From assembly GCA_964569795.1 (NCBI GenBank), contig CAZMVB010000056.1, forward strand, positions 1 to 13,619: a stretch of 13,619 bases of DNA, given 5' to 3'. A program made the position numbers and the translations under genes. Source of the DNA: JAHJDS01 sp964569795 (GTDB lineage: Bacteria; Desulfobacterota; Desulfarculia; Desulfarculales; JAHJDS01). The notes beneath the pieces are model-generated. The model was not told where the DNA came from and searched no databases. It saw nothing but the letters and a program-made list of their open reading frames with translations. Below, in pieces: positions 12,789 to 13,619 of this stretch (within the stretch, counting starts at the first letter, position 1; each line of letters starts with the position of its first letter).

Positions 12789-13412
12789 ATGACCGCCCTA
12801 CTGCTGGCAGTGCTCATGGGGGCGGGCGCCGGCCCGCCCTGCGGCCCCTACCTCAAGTCCCTGACCCTGCCGCCCAAGGCCTTTCAGTCGCCGGCGGCCC
12901 GGCGCCGGTTCAAGACCGGGTTCGATCGGCACTTCCGCCACTACGGCAAGCGGTACTGGGGCCCCACCTTTGACTGGCGGCTGCTCAAGGCCCAGGCCTG
13001 GGCCGAGTCCGGACTCAGGGAGAAGGTCGTCGCCCGGGACGGTGGCCGGGGGATCGCCCAGTTCATGCCGGCCACGGCCCGGTGGGTGGCCAAGGCCGCC
13101 CATGTCCCGAACAAGCCCCTCACGGCGAAGTGGGGCATCGCCATGCAGGCTTATTACTTACGCCAGATCTTCAAGGGCACCCAGCGGGCCGGCTTCAAGG
13201 GGCCTGACCCCGAGTGTTTCGCCCTGGCCCTGGCCGGCTACAACTCCGGCCCGGGCAACGCCGGCCGGGCCTGGCGACTCGCCAGGAAGCCGAAGTGGTG
13301 GTGCCTGGTCGCCCGGCAGTACCACCGGGTCACCGGCCGCTGGGCGAGGACCACCCTGAAGTACGTCGGCCGGATCCGGTGGGCGTACCTCGAGATGAGG
13401 AAGGGTAGGTAG
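12789..13412 (+). CDS. SLT-type lytic transglycosylase, phage endolysin
   Basis: A 207-residue protein that cleaves the peptidoglycan glycan backbone to 1,6-anhydro ends. It has the goose-lysozyme/Slt signature: a catalytic Glu73 in AQAWAESGL, GGRGIAQFMPATARW (residues 85-99), AGYNSGPGNAGRAW (residues 149-162, including N152), and the YV of LKYVGRI (192-193). The N-terminus (MTALLLAVLMGAGAGPP) is a short hydrophobic stretch without a preceding positive charge. It could be a weak signal peptide or a signal-arrest-release anchor, which would make the enzyme less dependent on the candidate holin. There is no lipobox. Location directly after the two-TM gene and before a spanin-like gene supports a host-lysis role. 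A tail-associated enzyme is less likely. Confidence 0.9.
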   Translation: MTALLLAVLMGAGAGPPCGPYLKSLTLPPKAFQSPAARRRFKTGFDRHFRHYGKRYWGPTFDWRLLKAQAWAESGLREKVVARDGGRGIAQFMPATARWVAKAAHVPNKPLTAKWGIAMQAYYLRQIFKGTQRAGFKGPDPECFALALAGYNSGPGNAGRAWRLARKPKWWCLVARQYHRVTGRWARTTLKYVGRIRWAYLEMRKGR

Positions 13413-13619
13413 ATGGGCTTCTCGAAAATCATCGGCTTCGGAAGTAAGGCTGTCGGCTGGATCATCTCGATTTTCTTCGGGAGCAAGTCCAGCATCTTCC
13501 TTACCCTGGCCCTGGTCGGGGCCGCGGCCTTCGGGACGATCCAGTACTGGCGGGCCGAGGCCTACAAGGCCCGGGTGGACAAGGCCAAGCACGACATCGC
13601 CGTGCTCAAGGACAACCAG
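13413..13619 (+). CDS. N-terminus of a TM/coiled-coil protein, possible inner-membrane spanin
   Basis: The open reading frame runs off the right end after 69 residues. AAGGG at 13401-13405 precedes the ATG, which directly follows the transglycosylase TAG. Residues about 1-20 are an amphipathic, weakly hydrophobic start (FSKIIGFGSKAVGWIISIFF); residues about 27-46 are a TM segment (IFLTLALVGAAAFGTIQYW). Then comes a charged helical stretch (EAYKARVDKAKHDIAVLKD) with a coiled-coil look. TM plus coiled coil after an endolysin gene is the usual form of Rz-type inner-membrane spanins in Gram-negative phages. A full-length sequence and an overlapping Rz1-like lipoprotein frame would settle this, but they lie outside the window. 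Confidence 0.6.
   Translation, partial: MGFSKIIGFGSKAVGWIISIFFGSKSSIFLTLALVGAAAFGTIQYWRAEAYKARVDKAKHDIAVLKDNQ

Noticed and set aside
12789..12845. Lipoprotein signal on the transglycosylase (Cys18)
   Set aside because: The residues before Cys18 are AGPP, which does not match a lipobox.
1..13619. Abundant GGCC and CGGCC words as a regulatory or restriction-related signal
   Set aside because: They follow from preferred codons (GCC, GGC, CGG) in frame. They show no avoidance of GGCC sites, but nothing more specific.
1..13619. tRNA, rRNA, insertion sequence or attachment site
   Set aside because: No cloverleaf-like segment, transposase motif or terminal inverted repeats were seen on either strand, and almost all of the sequence is tightly packed coding DNA.

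Overview
The window is the distal part of a contractile-tail (myophage-type) structural cluster, followed by the start of a lysis cassette. All genes read on the + strand. It is GC-rich (hand count of 8521-8580: 72%), strongly prefers CGG for arginine and GCC for alanine, uses GTG and TTG starts beside ATG, and has strong Shine-Dalgarno sites of the AAGGAGG type. This points to a high-GC bacterium or its phage. A Gram-negative host is suggested by the P2/Mu-like baseplate set and by a spanin-like open end, but the species cannot be told. No capsid, terminase, integrase or replication gene lies inside the window, so a phage, a prophage and a phage-tail bacteriocin cannot be told apart here.

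Layout. Positions 2-145 are the 3' end of an unrecognised gene in the place where a tail-assembly chaperone is usually found. Positions 146-843 are an accessory island: an intergenic stretch with a single CRISPR-repeat-like sequence (last 12 nt GTGGATTGAAAC, minus strand), a DUF4258/DUF2283 gene pair that looks like a toxin-antitoxin module, a short imperfect repeat, and a strong intrinsic terminator. The island has lower GC (about 55% by hand count) and breaks the tail operon. Positions 844-9303 are the tail core, in the order familiar from P2, Mu and PBSX-like tails: tape measure, CIS-tube-like baseplate protein, LysM/tail-X-like protein, hub (gpD-like), spike (gpV-like), gp25-like wedge, baseplate J and tail protein I. 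Most genes overlap by 1-8 bases or sit within a few bases of each other, so they are probably translationally coupled. Positions 9296-12187 are the host-recognition part: an unrecognised 143-aa protein, a 620-aa tail fibre with a two-copy 49-residue repeat and a carbohydrate-binding-like domain, and a probable fibre-assembly protein. Positions 12184-13619 are the lysis region: a one-TM protein, a two-TM DUF350-like candidate holin, an SLT-type lytic transglycosylase, and the N-terminus of a TM plus coiled-coil protein that fits an inner-membrane spanin.

The genes work together as one machine. The tape measure sets tail length. Hub, spike and wedges build the baseplate around it, and the fibre finds the host glycan. 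The lysis genes release the particles. The most interesting part is the 146-843 island. It has the look of a 'moron' (an independently expressed cargo cassette ending in a terminator) and may carry both a toxin-antitoxin module and a solitary CRISPR repeat of the kind known to act as RNA-based anti-CRISPRs. This is a hypothesis from sequence reading only.
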